Shown piece by piece: positions 48,193 through 57,218 of a stretch of 64,000 bases of DNA. Each line of letters begins with the position of its first letter. Position 1 is the first letter of the stretch. The notes below the pieces were generated by a model. It searched no databases. It was not told the origin of the DNA and saw only the letters and a list, made by a program, of their open reading frames with translations. Source of the stretch: Pelomicrobium methylotrophicum (GTDB taxonomy: Bacteria > Pseudomonadota > Gammaproteobacteria > Burkholderiales > UBA6910); contig NZ_VPFL01000003.1 in NCBI RefSeq assembly GCF_008014345.1, forward strand, positions 140,434 through 204,433. The letters run 5' to 3'. Made by a program: the position numbers and the translations under genes.

Positions 48193-49581
48193 CTACCTCC
48201 CGGCCACCGTGGCGGGAGCATCCAGGCGCAGCCCCTGCACCACCCGCTCCATACGCATGAAGCGCGATCCTTTCACGAGCACCGTAACATCGGGCGCGAG
48301 CCTGTTCTCCACTTCGGCGAGCAGCTCCTCGATGCGCTCGAAGTGTCGAGCGCCGGGTCCGTAGGCCCGCACCGCGTGGCGGCTGTGCTCTCCGAGGGCG
48401 TAGAGGCCGTCGATCCGGGCGTCGCGAGCGGCGCGGCCGATCTCTTCGTGCAAGGGCACGGTGCTCGCCCCCAGCTCCCCCATGTCGCCGAGCACAAAAA
48501 GCCGCGTGCCCGGAACCGCCGCCAGCACCGCCAGGGCTGCCTTCACCGAGTCAGGATTAGCGTTGTAGGTATCGTCGATGAGCGTCGCGCCGTGGATCGC
48601 AGCCACGCGCGTAAGCCGTCCCGGGATGCCGCGGAACTTCGCAAGGCCGCGCCCGATGGCCTCCGGCGGCACGTTCAGCGCCACGGCAACGGCAGCAGCA
48701 GCGAGGGCGTTGCGCACGTTGTGCAGGCCCGGCACCGCCAGCCGGGTGCGGGCGGTGCCATCGGGAAGTCGAAGCAACAGCTCGGTCCCCTCCGGGCGCA
48801 GTTGCGCTTCGGCGCCCACGGCGGCCGGGCGCTCCAACCCGAAATCGATCACCCGACGGGACCCCGCGAGCTTCCGCCACAGGCCGGCGTAGGCATCGTC
48901 AGCGTTGATCACCGCGATCCCACCGTCCCGCAGCCCCTCGAAGATTTCCCCCTTCGCCCGGGCCACCGCCTCCACCGAACCCAGTCCTTCCAGGTGCGCC
49001 CGGCCGGCGTTGTTGATGAGCGCCACCACCGGCTCGGCAAGCCGTGTGAGATAGGCGATCTCGCCTGCATGGTTCATGCCCATCTCCACCACCGCGTACC
49101 GGTGCGTTTCCCGTAACCGCAGCAGGGTGAGGGGCACGCCGATGTCATTATTGAGATTGCCTCGGGTCGCGAGCACCGCGTCCTCGGCCGCGGCCGCTTC
49201 GGCGAGCACGGCGGCCAGCATCTCCTTGACCGTGGTCTTGCCGCTGCTGCCCGTGAGTGCCACCACCGGCAAGGAGAACCTCGCACGCCAGGCGCGGGCG
49301 AGCCGTCCCAGCGCAAGACGCGTGTCCGTCGCCACCAGCAGCGGCAGGGGTCCGAGCCCGGTGATGCCATCCGCCCATGCTGCCTCGACCAAGGCCGCGG
49401 CGGCGCCCCGCTCAGCAGCGGCGGCAACAAAAGCATGGCCGTCGAAGCGTGGCCCACGCAGGGCCACGAACAGCTCGCCGGGGCCCACGCTGCGGCTGTC
49501 CGTGGCCACACCCGAGAACACCACGTTGGCGCCTCGCCGCTCGCAGGTGGCGGCCCGGGCCGCCTGCTCGAGATCCATCAT
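48193..49581 (-). CDS. murF: UDP-N-acetylmuramoyl-tripeptide--D-alanyl-D-alanine ligase
   Basis: A 462-residue Mur ligase adding the D-Ala-D-Ala dipeptide. TDSRSVGPGELFVALRG near 27-43 is the UDP-binding domain, ALTGSSGKTTVKEML near 108-122 the ATP loop, MGMNHAGEIAYLT near 164, and DDTYNANPDSVKAAL near 331. ATG at 49581 overlaps the murE stop by 4 bases; a second ATG follows directly. Confidence 0.96.
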   Translation of the reverse strand: MMDLEQAARAATCERRGANVVFSGVATDSRSVGPGELFVALRGPRFDGHAFVAAAAERGAAAALVEAAWADGITGLGPLPLLVATDTRLALGRLARAWRARFSLPVVALTGSSGKTTVKEMLAAVLAEAAAAEDAVLATRGNLNNDIGVPLTLLRLRETHRYAVVEMGMNHAGEIAYLTRLAEPVVALINNAGRAHLEGLGSVEAVARAKGEIFEGLRDGGIAVINADDAYAGLWRKLAGSRRVIDFGLERPAAVGAEAQLRPEGTELLLRLPDGTARTRLAVPGLHNVRNALAAAAVAVALNVPPEAIGRGLAKFRGIPGRLTRVAAIHGATLIDDTYNANPDSVKAALAVLAAVPGTRLFVLGDMGELGASTVPLHEEIGRAARDARIDGLYALGEHSRHAVRAYGPGARHFERIEELLAEVENRLAPDVTVLVKGSRFMRMERVVQGLRLDAPATVAGR

Positions 49582-51125
49582 TGCGATGGCCCTCCCCAGG
49601 AAGCCAACGCGCGGGCCGCCACTTCCTCGTCACTGAAGGGCAGCTTTACGCCGTCGATCTCCTGATACTGTTCATGACCCTTGCCGGCAATCAGCACCAC
49701 ATCACTGGCCCGGGCCCGCTGGATCGCTTCGAAGATGGCGGTGGCCCGGTCCTCGATGACCCGATGGTTCGACCCGGCCCCGCGCACGATATCGGCGATG
49801 ATGGCCTGGGGCGATTCGCGCCGCGGGTTGTCGCTGGTCACGATGACTTCATCTGCATAACGGGTGGCCACCTCACCCATGAGAGGTCGCTTGCCGCGGT
49901 CCCGCTCGCCACCGCAACCGAAGACGCAGATGAGCTTTGCCCTGCTGTCCCCGTCCTTTCCCGTCACATCCCGCAGGCAGAGCAGCGCCTTTGCCAGGGC
50001 ATCAGGCGTGTGGGCGTAGTCGATGACGACCAGGGGCCGGTCGCCGCCGCCCAACTGCTGCAGCCGCCCGGCCACTGGCCGCACTTGGCGCAGCACAGAA
50101 AGGGCTTGGGAAAGCCCGATCCCGCTGGCGACGAGTGTCGCAGCCACCGCCAACAGATTCTCCGCGTTGAAGCGGCCGAGCATCGGACTCTCCAGTACGC
50201 CGCTACCCGACGGTGCTCGGACCTGCATGCGGATGCCCCGCTCAGAGAGCTCGAGGACGGAGCCTTGCACCAGGGGCACAGCGAGGCGCTCGGCGCGCCA
50301 CGCGGCGTCGTCGGTCAAGCCGTAGCCCAGCACCGGCACTTTCCCGCCTTGCAGCTCCTCGGCAATGTGGCCGCCGAAGGGATCGTCCAGGTTGAGCACG
50401 GCGTGTTGGAGATGCGGCCAGTGGAACAGGCGGAGCTTGGCACGGGCGTAAGATTCCATGGTGCCGTGGTAGTCCAAGTGATCTCGCGACAAATTGGTAA
50501 ACACGGCAACGGCGAACTGCACGCCGTTCACCCGCTCCTGGACGAGCGCGTGGGAGGAGACTTCCATGGCCACGGCTTTGGCGCCCGCATCGCGGAACTC
50601 GGCGAGGAGCCGCTGCACGGTCACGGGGTCCGGTGTCGTGGTGGTCGCCTCTTTTTTTAGCGCCTCGGGAAAGCCGCCGCCCAGAGTGCCGATCACGGCC
50701 GCTTTGCGCCCGGCCGCCGTCAGGGACTGGGCGATCCAATGGGTGCAGGAAGTCTTGCCGTTGGTCCCGGTCACCCCGATCACCCACAGCTCGCGCGACG
50801 GATACCCGTGCACGTGACTCGCAAGCCAGCCCGCCAAACCGCGCAGGCCGTGCACGCCCCGGTTAGGAACCTTCCAGGCCGGGTCCCACGAGAAACCGGC
50901 CCGCTCCCATAGAACCGCGGCCGCGCCCCGGGCAACCGCTTCCCCGATGTAGCGGCGACCGTCCTGGCGTTCGCCGGGGTAGGCGAGAAACGTATCGCCA
51001 GGCTGGAGCGCGCGACTGTCAATGCACACGCGCTTCACTTCGACCCCGAGACCGTCCAAGGCCTCGCGCGCAGCAGGCGGCAGCGCGACGGGATCTGCAC
51101 GGGGAGCATGGCGAGCAGGCATCAT
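49578..51125 (-). CDS. murE: UDP-MurNAc-L-Ala-D-Glu--meso-diaminopimelate ligase
   Basis: A 515-residue Mur ligase. ATP loop GVTGTNGKTSCTHW near 118-131, carbamylated-lysine region SYARAKLRLF near 226, and the TSDNPRRESP motif near 430, whose DNPR signature indicates meso-diaminopimelate rather than lysine as added residue, in line with a Gram-negative wall. ATG at 51125 overlaps the ftsI stop by 4 bases. Confidence 0.96.
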   Translation of the reverse strand: MMPARHAPRADPVALPPAAREALDGLGVEVKRVCIDSRALQPGDTFLAYPGERQDGRRYIGEAVARGAAAVLWERAGFSWDPAWKVPNRGVHGLRGLAGWLASHVHGYPSRELWVIGVTGTNGKTSCTHWIAQSLTAAGRKAAVIGTLGGGFPEALKKEATTTTPDPVTVQRLLAEFRDAGAKAVAMEVSSHALVQERVNGVQFAVAVFTNLSRDHLDYHGTMESYARAKLRLFHWPHLQHAVLNLDDPFGGHIAEELQGGKVPVLGYGLTDDAAWRAERLAVPLVQGSVLELSERGIRMQVRAPSGSGVLESPMLGRFNAENLLAVAATLVASGIGLSQALSVLRQVRPVAGRLQQLGGGDRPLVVIDYAHTPDALAKALLCLRDVTGKDGDSRAKLICVFGCGGERDRGKRPLMGEVATRYADEVIVTSDNPRRESPQAIIADIVRGAGSNHRVIEDRATAIFEAIQRARASDVVLIAGKGHEQYQEIDGVKLPFSDEEVAARALASWGGPSQ

Positions 51126-52858
51126 ACCTCCTCCCGCACGGCATCGCGCGGATCGGCCTCGAGGGGACCAGCATCCATGGGTGCGTCAGGCGGAACGTCG
51201 AGCATCCTGAGGGCCCCTTCCATCACTCGAGCGAACACCGGGGCGGCGACCGTCCCGCCGTAGTATTCTCCCGCACGGGGCTCGTCGATCATCACCGCCG
51301 CCACCAGGCGCGGTCGGCTCGCCGGCGCCATTCCGACAAAAGAGGAAACGTAGAGGTCCGGTGCATAGCGGCCGCCCACCAGCTTGTGGGCCGTGCCCGT
51401 TTTTCCGGCCACCCGGTAGCCCAGCACGCGGGCGGCCGGCGCCGTGCCCCCGGGTTGCACCGCCAGCTCCAGCATGTCGCGCACGGCCCGCGCCACCTTC
51501 GGACTGAGCACCGGCTCGCCGGAGGGGGGCGTCTCCACCTTGAGGAGCGAGATGGGCATGAGCCTGCCGTCGGTGGCGAACACGGTATAAGCGCGAGCAA
51601 GCTGCAGCAGCGTGACGGAGATGCCGTGGCCGTAGGACATGGTGGCCTGTTCGATGGGACGCCAGCTCTGGTACGGCCGAAGCCGGCCGCTTACTTCGCC
51701 CGGGAAACCCGAGCCCGAAGCCGTACCGAAGCCCACCCGCTCCAGTGTGCTCCACAATTCCCGCGCCGGCAGCGCCAACGCCATTTTCGCGGCGCCGATA
51801 TTGCTCGACTTCTGCACCACCTCGGCGACGGTGAGGATACCGTGGGGGTGTGCGTCGCGCACCGTGGCCGGGCCGATGGTGAGCGATCCAGGCCGAGTGT
51901 CGATGCGGGTGCCAGGCTCGAAGCGGCCCGAAGCCAGCGCCGCCGCCACGGTGAAAGGCTTAAGAGTGGAGCCCGGCTCGAACGCGTCCGTCACCGCCCG
52001 GTTGCGCACGCGCGAGGGCTTGGCCTGGGAGCGATCGTTGGGGTTGTAGCTCGGCACGTTGGCCAGCGCCAGCACCTCGCCCGTCGTCGCGTCGAGCACC
52101 ACGATGCTGCCGGAGCGCGCCCGGTGCTTTTCCACCGCCAGCTTCAGCTCCCGATAAGCCAGGTACTGGATGCGGCGGTCCACCGAAAGGACGAGGTCCC
52201 GTCCCGGCCTGGGCTCACGCAGGCTCTGGACGTCTTCCACGATGCGCCCCAGGCGGTCCTTGATGACGCGTCGGCTGCCCGGCACCCCCTTGAGGAAGTC
52301 CTGGTAGGCGAGCTCGATGCCTTCCTGGCCATCATCGTCCACGTTGGTAAAGCCGATGAGATGCGCAGTAGCCTCCCCGGAAGGGTAATAGCGCCGGTAT
52401 TCCCGCTGGAGAAAAACCCCCTCGATCTGCAGCTCGGCCACGCGGGCGGCAGCCTCGGGGGGAAGGCCGCGCTTGAGGTAGACAAACTCCCGCTCCGGAT
52501 GCTCCTTGATCCGGGTGACGAGCTCCTGCACGTCCATCTCCAGCACCGCCGCCAGTTTACGCAGCTCCTCGGGGCCGGCCCGAACATTGTCGGGGCTCAC
52601 CCAGACCGATTCCACCGGCGTGCTCACCGCCAGCGGCTCGCCGTGGCGGTCCCGGATCACGCCGCGATGGGCGCTGATCTCCACCACCCGGAAGAAACGC
52701 GCTTCGCCCTTCTGTCGCAGGAAGTCCGTCTTCACTCCCTGCAAGTAAACTGCGCGTCCCGCAAGCACGGCGAACGCCAGCATGAGCAGGCCGAGTACCA
52801 GCCGGGCACGCCAGCGCGGCAGCCGCAGGCCCTGACCAGTCAGCGCGTCCGGACTCAT
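51122..52858 (-). CDS. ftsI: Peptidoglycan D,D-transpeptidase FtsI (PBP3)
   Basis: A 578-residue class B penicillin-binding protein. One N-terminal membrane helix (about 19-39), a pedestal domain, then the transpeptidase domain with FEPGSTLKPFTV (active serine near residue 298), KSSN near 352 and KTGT near 487. It crosslinks septal peptidoglycan with FtsW. ATG overlaps the ftsL stop by 4 bases. Confidence 0.96.
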   Translation of the reverse strand: MSPDALTGQGLRLPRWRARLVLGLLMLAFAVLAGRAVYLQGVKTDFLRQKGEARFFRVVEISAHRGVIRDRHGEPLAVSTPVESVWVSPDNVRAGPEELRKLAAVLEMDVQELVTRIKEHPEREFVYLKRGLPPEAAARVAELQIEGVFLQREYRRYYPSGEATAHLIGFTNVDDDGQEGIELAYQDFLKGVPGSRRVIKDRLGRIVEDVQSLREPRPGRDLVLSVDRRIQYLAYRELKLAVEKHRARSGSIVVLDATTGEVLALANVPSYNPNDRSQAKPSRVRNRAVTDAFEPGSTLKPFTVAAALASGRFEPGTRIDTRPGSLTIGPATVRDAHPHGILTVAEVVQKSSNIGAAKMALALPARELWSTLERVGFGTASGSGFPGEVSGRLRPYQSWRPIEQATMSYGHGISVTLLQLARAYTVFATDGRLMPISLLKVETPPSGEPVLSPKVARAVRDMLELAVQPGGTAPAARVLGYRVAGKTGTAHKLVGGRYAPDLYVSSFVGMAPASRPRLVAAVMIDEPRAGEYYGGTVAAPVFARVMEGALRMLDVPPDAPMDAGPLEADPRDAVREEV

Positions 52859-53145
52859 CGCGAGTCTGCCTCACGCCCCTCGGGCGGCAGGCGCACCACT
52901 CGGACCTGGGAGGGAAGCGGCAGCCGCATGCCGAGCTCGCTGGAGGCGAGTCTCTCGATTCGGGCATGGGTCGCCCAGGTGCTTTGCTCAAGCTGGAGCT
53001 GACCCCATTCGACGTCCAGGCGCTTGGCTTCGCGCCGCTCTTGCTCCAGCTCGACAAATAGCTTGCGCGCCTTGTGCTGCGCCGTCACCACGCCCAACGC
53101 GCAGGCCAGGAGAATCGCAAACAACGTCAGATTCAGCCGGGTCAA
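52855..53145 (-). CDS. ftsL: Cell division protein FtsL
   Basis: A 96-residue bitopic protein: hydrophobic helix about 5-22, then a coiled-coil segment (HKARKLFVELEQERREAKRL) and SSELGMRLP, which is typical of FtsL. It forms the FtsQLB complex. It starts with TTG at 53145 behind GGGGAG. The 88-base gap after rsmH holds no gene. Confidence 0.88.
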   Translation of the reverse strand: MTRLNLTLFAILLACALGVVTAQHKARKLFVELEQERREAKRLDVEWGQLQLEQSTWATHARIERLASSELGMRLPLPSQVRVVRLPPEGREADSR

Positions 53146-53233
53146 GGCAAGCTCCCCACCGGGTCGAAACCAGCCATGATTCCTCTGCGCGTCGGCTTCA
53201 CCTTAAGAGGCATCCCCCGCGAATATAGCTGGG

Positions 53234-54169
53234 CTAGTCCTCTCCGAGCCGCTCGGCGACACGCAGGACTGCGCTGCGGGCGCGCGGGTTGGCCGCCACC
53301 TCAGCGGCGCTCGCGCGCAGCGCCTTGCCGACGATACGAGCTCGCGGCCGAGGCAGCTCGTGAGCCTTCAGCGGCAGCTTCGCCGGGACGTCCCCCGGGC
53401 GCGCCGCAGCCTGCATAAAGCGCTTCACGATCCGATCCTCGAGCGAGTGGAAGCTGATCACCACCAGTCGTCCTCCGGGTTTAAGCAGCCCGAGCGCCTG
53501 CTCCAGCGCTACCGGCAGCTCCTCAAGCTCCTGATTGATGAAAATCCGTAAAGCCTGAAAAGTCCGCGTCGCGGGATCCTGACCGGGTTCCCGCGTGCGG
53601 ACGGCTTGTGCCACGATGGCCGCCAGCTCGCGTGTCGTCGCGACGGGCTTGCGTGCTCGAGCCGCAACAATCGCTCTTGCAATCTGCTTAGCAAACCGTT
53701 CTTCGCCATAACGCCTCACCACCTCCCCGATTTCCCGTTCCGTGGCCCGGGCAAGCCATTGGGCTGCGCTTGGGCCCTCACCCGGATCCATGCGCATGTC
53801 GAGGGGCCCGTCGAGCCGGAAACTGAACCCCCGCGATGCGTCCTCCAACTGGGGCGACGAGACGCCTAGATCGAAGAGCACCCCATCCACCCGCTCCACC
53901 CCGAGCTCGCGCAGCACCTCGGCCATCCGCGAGAACCGACGCTGGACGATCCGGAACCGGCAATCCCGGATAGCTTCGGCCGCCTGCACCGCAGCAGGGT
54001 CCCGATCGAGCGCGATGAGGCACCCTTGGGAACCCAAGCGGGAGAGGATCTCGCGGCTGTGCCCCCCGCGGCCGAAGGTCGCATCCACGTACACGCCTGC
54101 CGGCTGGATGTTGAGCGCACCCACCGCCTCGTCCAACAGGACGGGACGATGGCTCAAAGCGTCGCTCAC
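53234..54169 (-). CDS. rsmH: 16S rRNA (cytosine1402-N4)-methyltransferase
   Basis: A 311-residue SAM-dependent methyltransferase (MraW) modifying C1402 in the ribosomal P site. [15 protein letters not shown] at the start, [18 protein letters not shown] near 25-42 for SAM binding, [20 protein letters not shown] near 96-115 and [17 protein letters not shown] near 247-263. The GTG start overlaps the mraZ stop as GTGA; it is preferred over a longer frame antisense to mraZ. Confidence 0.96.
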   Translation of the reverse strand: MSDALSHRPVLLDEAVGALNIQPAGVYVDATFGRGGHSREILSRLGSQGCLIALDRDPAAVQAAEAIRDCRFRIVQRRFSRMAEVLRELGVERVDGVLFDLGVSSPQLEDASRGFSFRLDGPLDMRMDPGEGPSAAQWLARATEREIGEVVRRYGEERFAKQIARAIVAARARKPVATTRELAAIVAQAVRTREPGQDPATRTFQALRIFINQELEELPVALEQALGLLKPGGRLVVISFHSLEDRIVKRFMQAAARPGDVPAKLPLKAHELPRPRARIVGKALRASAAEVAANPRARSAVLRVAERLGED

Positions 54170-54612
54170 AGCGAAAATCCATCCAGCTCCGGCGGAATCC
54201 CGCCCTCCCTGAAGGCCAGCGCCTCCTCCATCAGCCGGTCCCATTGCTGAGCGTCCCAAAGCTCGAACTTATTGCCTTGGCCCACCAACACCACATTCTT
54301 TTCCAGTCCCGCGAACTGGCGCAGTGGCGGCGGGACCAGCACACGTCCCGCCGAATCCAGCTCGACATCATGGGCGTTGCCCACCAGCAGGCGCTGTAGC
54401 GTTCGCGTCTTGGGATTGAAGCTCGAGAGACTGTTGAGCTTGCGCTCGATGGGCTCCCATTCGGGAAGGGGATAGATCAGCAGGCAGCGGCTCGGGTCCG
54501 CCGTGATGATCAGTTTGCCTTCGCACTGGCTGTGCAAGCCGTCACGGTACCGTGCCGGCATGGCGAGCCTCCCTTTGCTGTCCAGGTTGAGCTGGGCAAC
54601 ACCGCGAAACAT
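54166..54612 (-). CDS. mraZ: Transcriptional regulator MraZ
   Basis: A 148-residue protein with two SpoVT/AbrB-like repeats ([24 protein letters not shown] and the later [16 protein letters not shown]). MraZ binds repeated boxes upstream of its own gene and represses the dcw operon in several bacteria. Four such boxes at 10-base spacing lie just ahead of this gene. ATG at 54612 is preceded by AAGGGGA. First gene of the dcw cluster. Confidence 0.96.
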   Translation of the reverse strand: MFRGVAQLNLDSKGRLAMPARYRDGLHSQCEGKLIITADPSRCLLIYPLPEWEPIERKLNSLSSFNPKTRTLQRLLVGNAHDVELDSAGRVLVPPPLRQFAGLEKNVVLVGQGNKFELWDAQQWDRLMEEALAFREGGIPPELDGFSL

Positions 54613-54641
54613 GCAATCCCCTTTTCCCGGTCGGCGAAATC

Positions 54642-54676
54642 TCCCACATTTTCCCAGATTTCGCCACTTTCCCCCA
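54642..54676 (-). promoter_or_regulatory. MraZ operator: four 10-base-spaced boxes
   Basis: On the minus strand TGGGG, TGGCG, TGGGA and TGGGA start exactly 10 bases apart (plus-strand 54672-54676, 54662-54666, 54652-54656, 54642-54646), between the -10 box and the mraZ ATG. This is the TGGGN-N5 pattern described for MraZ. Confidence 0.85.
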
Positions 54677-54685
54677 CTTCACTGC

Positions 54686-54714
54686 ACTATAGGAAAAAAA
54701 AGATACCCGGTCAA
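54686..54714 (-). promoter_or_regulatory. Promoter of the dcw (mraZ) operon
   Basis: Minus-strand TTGACC (54709-54714) and TATAGT (54686-54691) with a 17-base spacer rich in T; transcription would start just upstream of the MraZ boxes. Upstream, to rnpB, no gene was seen; a small GCGCTT/AAGCGC hairpin lies at 54811-54825. Confidence 0.8.
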
Positions 54715-54850
54715 GCGAGGAGGCTTGGTTTCTGTTTTTTTGACAAACACTTAAACGCCGAATGGCGACTGCGTCCGACGGATTTCTGAATCGGGTCGCA
54801 AGAATCGAGGGCGCTTGCGAAGCGCTTGAGGAAAGTCAGAAAAGCGGAAG

Positions 54851-55415
54851 GGAAGCTGGCCGATAAGCCGGGTTCTGTGAGGGGGCTAAGCCCCTTGGCA
54901 GCCATTCCTCTAGGCGACGGGTTGCCCCGCCGCTCCAGCGGCCTACCCGGGAACAGCGCGGGCCACGCTCTCGTCCCCCTATTTGGCCTTGCTCCGGATG
55001 GGGTTTGCCGTGCCGTCCGTGTCACCACGGACGCGGTGGGCTCTTACCCGCAGCCCGCACCTGCGAGCCGCCGCGCACCTTTCGGTCACGCGCACCGTTT
55101 CACCCTTGCCAGCGTGGGTCGGCTCACGCCTCGGCGGTCTACTCTCTGTTGCACCCCAGCTTTGACGTTGCCTGCCAGCCCTCAAGACGTCTTTTGACGC
55201 CTCAAGTTCCGACCCTGGTCGCGCTACTCCGTGTCTGCAGCCCTGTAGCCCAGACACCGGCCCGCAGGCGAGTCTGCGCTGAAGTATCGCATTCGCGACA
55301 CTTTCCATGGCCTCGCGGCCTCCGGCCGTTAGCCGGCATCCTGCCCTGTGGAGCCCGGACTTTCCTCTCCCCGAGGAGAAAACTCCTCGGGCAGCGGCTG
55401 CCTGGCCAGCTTCCC
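54851..55415 (-). ncRNA. rnpB: RNase P RNA (class A), unusually long
   Basis: Ribozyme subunit of RNase P. The minus strand carries the conserved 5' block GAGGAAAGTCCGGGCTCC, the CAACAGAGAG and ACCGCC segment, AAGGGTGAAA, GGTAAGAGC, GGAGCAAGGCCAAATAGG, the CCCGGGTAGG and CCTAGAGGAATG parts and the 3' end ACAGAACCCGGCTTATCGG. The ends pair (GGAAGCTGGCC with GGCCAGCTTCC) to form P1, which sets the limits to within a few bases. At about 565 nt it is far longer than the usual 350-400, mainly because of an extra block at 55155-55298 and an enlarged P12/P13 region. Confidence 0.93.
55155..55298 (-). other. Extra 144-nt block inside the RNase P RNA specificity domain
   Basis: On the RNA strand the block lies between GGAAAGTG and GTGCAACAGAGAG, segments normally joined as GGAAAGTGCAACAGA. 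It is flanked by GTG on both sides (55299-55301 and 55152-55154) and contains four small hairpins: TCGC/GCGA at 55287-55298, GTGTCTG/CAGACAC at 55231-55257, CGACC/GGTCG at 55210-55221 and CGTC/GACG at 55188-55199. Confidence 0.75.
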
Positions 55416-55422
55416 GGTGGAT

Positions 55423-55431
55423 ATGATACCA
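55423..55431 (-). promoter_or_regulatory. Extended -10 promoter of rnpB
   Basis: Minus strand TGGTATCAT matches an extended -10 (TGnTATCAT) ending 7-8 bases ahead of the predicted RNA 5' end; no good -35 box. Confidence 0.5.
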
Positions 55432-55539
55432 CCGATTTCTTGACTAAATCGCTAAGGTTTACTAGCCAGAAAGTAGGAGACGGTGTACCCACGCGGGCAT
55501 CCCGCCAGGGCTTATGAACTGAGCTCAAGGAGGCGAACC

Positions 55540-56052
55540 ATGAGACGACGGCTCTACTTCGTACTGCCGGACGTGGCGTCCGCGCGTAGGATGCTGGATG
55601 ACCTGCTGCTGGCGCGGATTGAAGAGCGCCATATCCGTTTTCTTGCCAAGCGCGGCATACTTTTGCCGGACATGCCCGAGGCCACGGTGTTTCAGAAAAC
55701 GGACCTCGTGCATGGCGCAGAGCTCGGCATGGCAATTGGCGGCATGGCGGGGGTGCTCGGCGGCCTGATTGTGGTCTTTTTCCCACCCGAAGGGGTATCG
55801 CTGCAGCTCGTCACCATTCTCTTAAGCGCGCTGCTGGGTGCCCTCTTCGGCGCATGGGTCGCCAGCCTAGCCGCATCCGCAGTGCCGAACTCTCGCTTGA
55901 AGGCCTTCGAGAAGGACATCGAGGAAGGCAAGGTACTCATGATCGTGGACGTGCCGTTCCGTCGCACCCACGAGATTATGGAACTCGTGCATCGCACCCA
56001 TCCCGAGGCGAGCGACCACGGCGTCGAACCCACCTTCCCGGCGTTTCCGTAA
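55540..56052 (+). CDS. DUF1269-like membrane protein with glycine-zipper
   Basis: A 170-residue protein with an N-terminal alpha/beta region (LYFVLPDVASARRMLDDLLL), two adjacent hydrophobic, glycine-rich segments (about 66-84 and 88-112) and a C-terminal domain VLMIVDVPFRRTHEIMELV. It resembles the DUF1269/general-stress membrane protein group; function unknown. ATG at 55540 has AAGGAGG at good spacing, so the gene looks real and well translated. It stands alone between rnpB and pyrC. Confidence 0.72.
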   Translation: MRRRLYFVLPDVASARRMLDDLLLARIEERHIRFLAKRGILLPDMPEATVFQKTDLVHGAELGMAIGGMAGVLGGLIVVFFPPEGVSLQLVTILLSALLGALFGAWVASLAASAVPNSRLKAFEKDIEEGKVLMIVDVPFRRTHEIMELVHRTHPEASDHGVEPTFPAFP

Positions 56053-56103
56053 TGCTTGATCCCTGAGCCCGTGGCGCGCGGGAGGGAGGGAAGCTGAGGT
56101 TCC

Positions 56104-57138
56104 TTAACTGGCGAGCCGCCATGCGATGCGCTCGCCAGCGCGCATGGGAACCACCACCTCGTCGCCGAAGGGGTAGGTTTCGGGAACCCGCCACGGCTCC
56201 CGCACCAGCGTGACCGTGCCGGCATTTCTAGGCAGCCCGTAGAAAGCCGGCCCGTTGAAGCTCGCAAAGGCTTCGAGCTTATCGAGCGCGCCTGCGGCCT
56301 CGAAGGCTTCTGCGTAAAGCTCCAGGGCCGCGTGGGCCGTATAGATCCCGGCGCATCCACAGGTCGCCTCTTTCGCCCGTCGGGGATGGGGAGCGCTGTC
56401 CGTACCAAGAAAGAACTTGGGATTGCCGCTGGTAGCCGCGGCGACCAGCGCCTGCCGGTGGCGCTCCCGCTTGAGCACCGGCAAGCAGTAATGGTGGGGT
56501 CGGAGCCCCCCCTCGAACAGTTGGTTGCGATTCCAAAGAAGGTGATGGGCCGTGATGGTCGCCGCCACCCGTGGCGGGGCGAGGGTGACGAATCGGACCG
56601 CTTCCTCCGTGGTGATGTGCTCCAGCACCACCTTGAGCCGCGGGTAGCGCTCGATGAGTGGCGTCAGCACCCGCTCGATGAAGACCGCTTCCCGGTCGAA
56701 GACATCCACTTCCGGATCGGTCACCTCACCGTGCACGAGCAGGGGCATTCCGATCCGTTCCATTTCCTCGAGCGCCGCCTCGCACCGGCGCAGGTCGGTC
56801 ACACCCGATTCCGAATGGGTCGTCGCTCCGGCGGGATAGAGCTTCACCGCGTGCACCACGCCGCTCGCGTGGGCATCCCGGATGTGCTGGGCGCTGGTGC
56901 GATCGGTGAGATACAGCGTCATGAGGGGCGTGAAATTGCAGCCTTGGGGGCGCGCCGCCAGGATCCGGTCCCGGTAGGCGACGGCCTGGTCCGCGGTAGT
57001 GATCGGCGGATTGAGGTTGGGCATGACGATGGCACGGGCGAAACAGCGGGCCGTATGGGGCACCACCGCCGCCAGCAGCGGGCCGTCCCGCAAGTGCAGG
57101 TGCCAGTCGTCCGGCTGGGTAATGGTCAGGCGGTCCAC
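56104..57138 (-). CDS. pyrC: Dihydroorotase (PyrC type)
   Basis: A 344-residue zinc amidohydrolase of pyrimidine synthesis closing carbamoyl-aspartate to dihydroorotate. The metal HxH in [10 protein letters not shown] is near 10-19, the carboxylated lysine in [14 protein letters not shown] near 98-111, metal histidines in LLVHGEV and LEHITT, and the catalytic aspartate in LGTDSAPH near 247. GTG start at 57138. Length is standard for class II dihydroorotases. Confidence 0.96.
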   Translation of the reverse strand: MDRLTITQPDDWHLHLRDGPLLAAVVPHTARCFARAIVMPNLNPPITTADQAVAYRDRILAARPQGCNFTPLMTLYLTDRTSAQHIRDAHASGVVHAVKLYPAGATTHSESGVTDLRRCEAALEEMERIGMPLLVHGEVTDPEVDVFDREAVFIERVLTPLIERYPRLKVVLEHITTEEAVRFVTLAPPRVAATITAHHLLWNRNQLFEGGLRPHHYCLPVLKRERHRQALVAAATSGNPKFFLGTDSAPHPRRAKEATCGCAGIYTAHAALELYAEAFEAAGALDKLEAFASFNGPAFYGLPRNAGTVTLVREPWRVPETYPFGDEVVVPMRAGERIAWRLAS

Positions 57139-57164
57139 GGGTGTGGGAGAAGCGTCAGGCCGCC

Positions 57165-57170
57165 ATTATA
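57165..57170 (-). promoter_or_regulatory. Possible pyrC -10 box
   Basis: A perfect TATAAT on the minus strand 26 bases ahead of the pyrC GTG, in the 80-base gap before rsmI. No convincing -35 box at 16-18 bases. Confidence 0.35.
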
Positions 57171-57218
57171 CAGGGGAAGCAACGCGCCGGCCGGACAACG
57201 ACGGGCCGGGATCCGAAT

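Noticed and set aside
55155..55298. Self-splicing intron in rnpB
   Set aside because: The block is only 144 nt, and no group I P7-like core, group II domain V or hammerhead core was recognised; it is reported as an undefined insertion or extension.
54826..55786. Several overlapping frames across 54.8-55.8 kb on both strands
   Set aside because: They coincide with the RNase P RNA and its flanks and show no family similarity.
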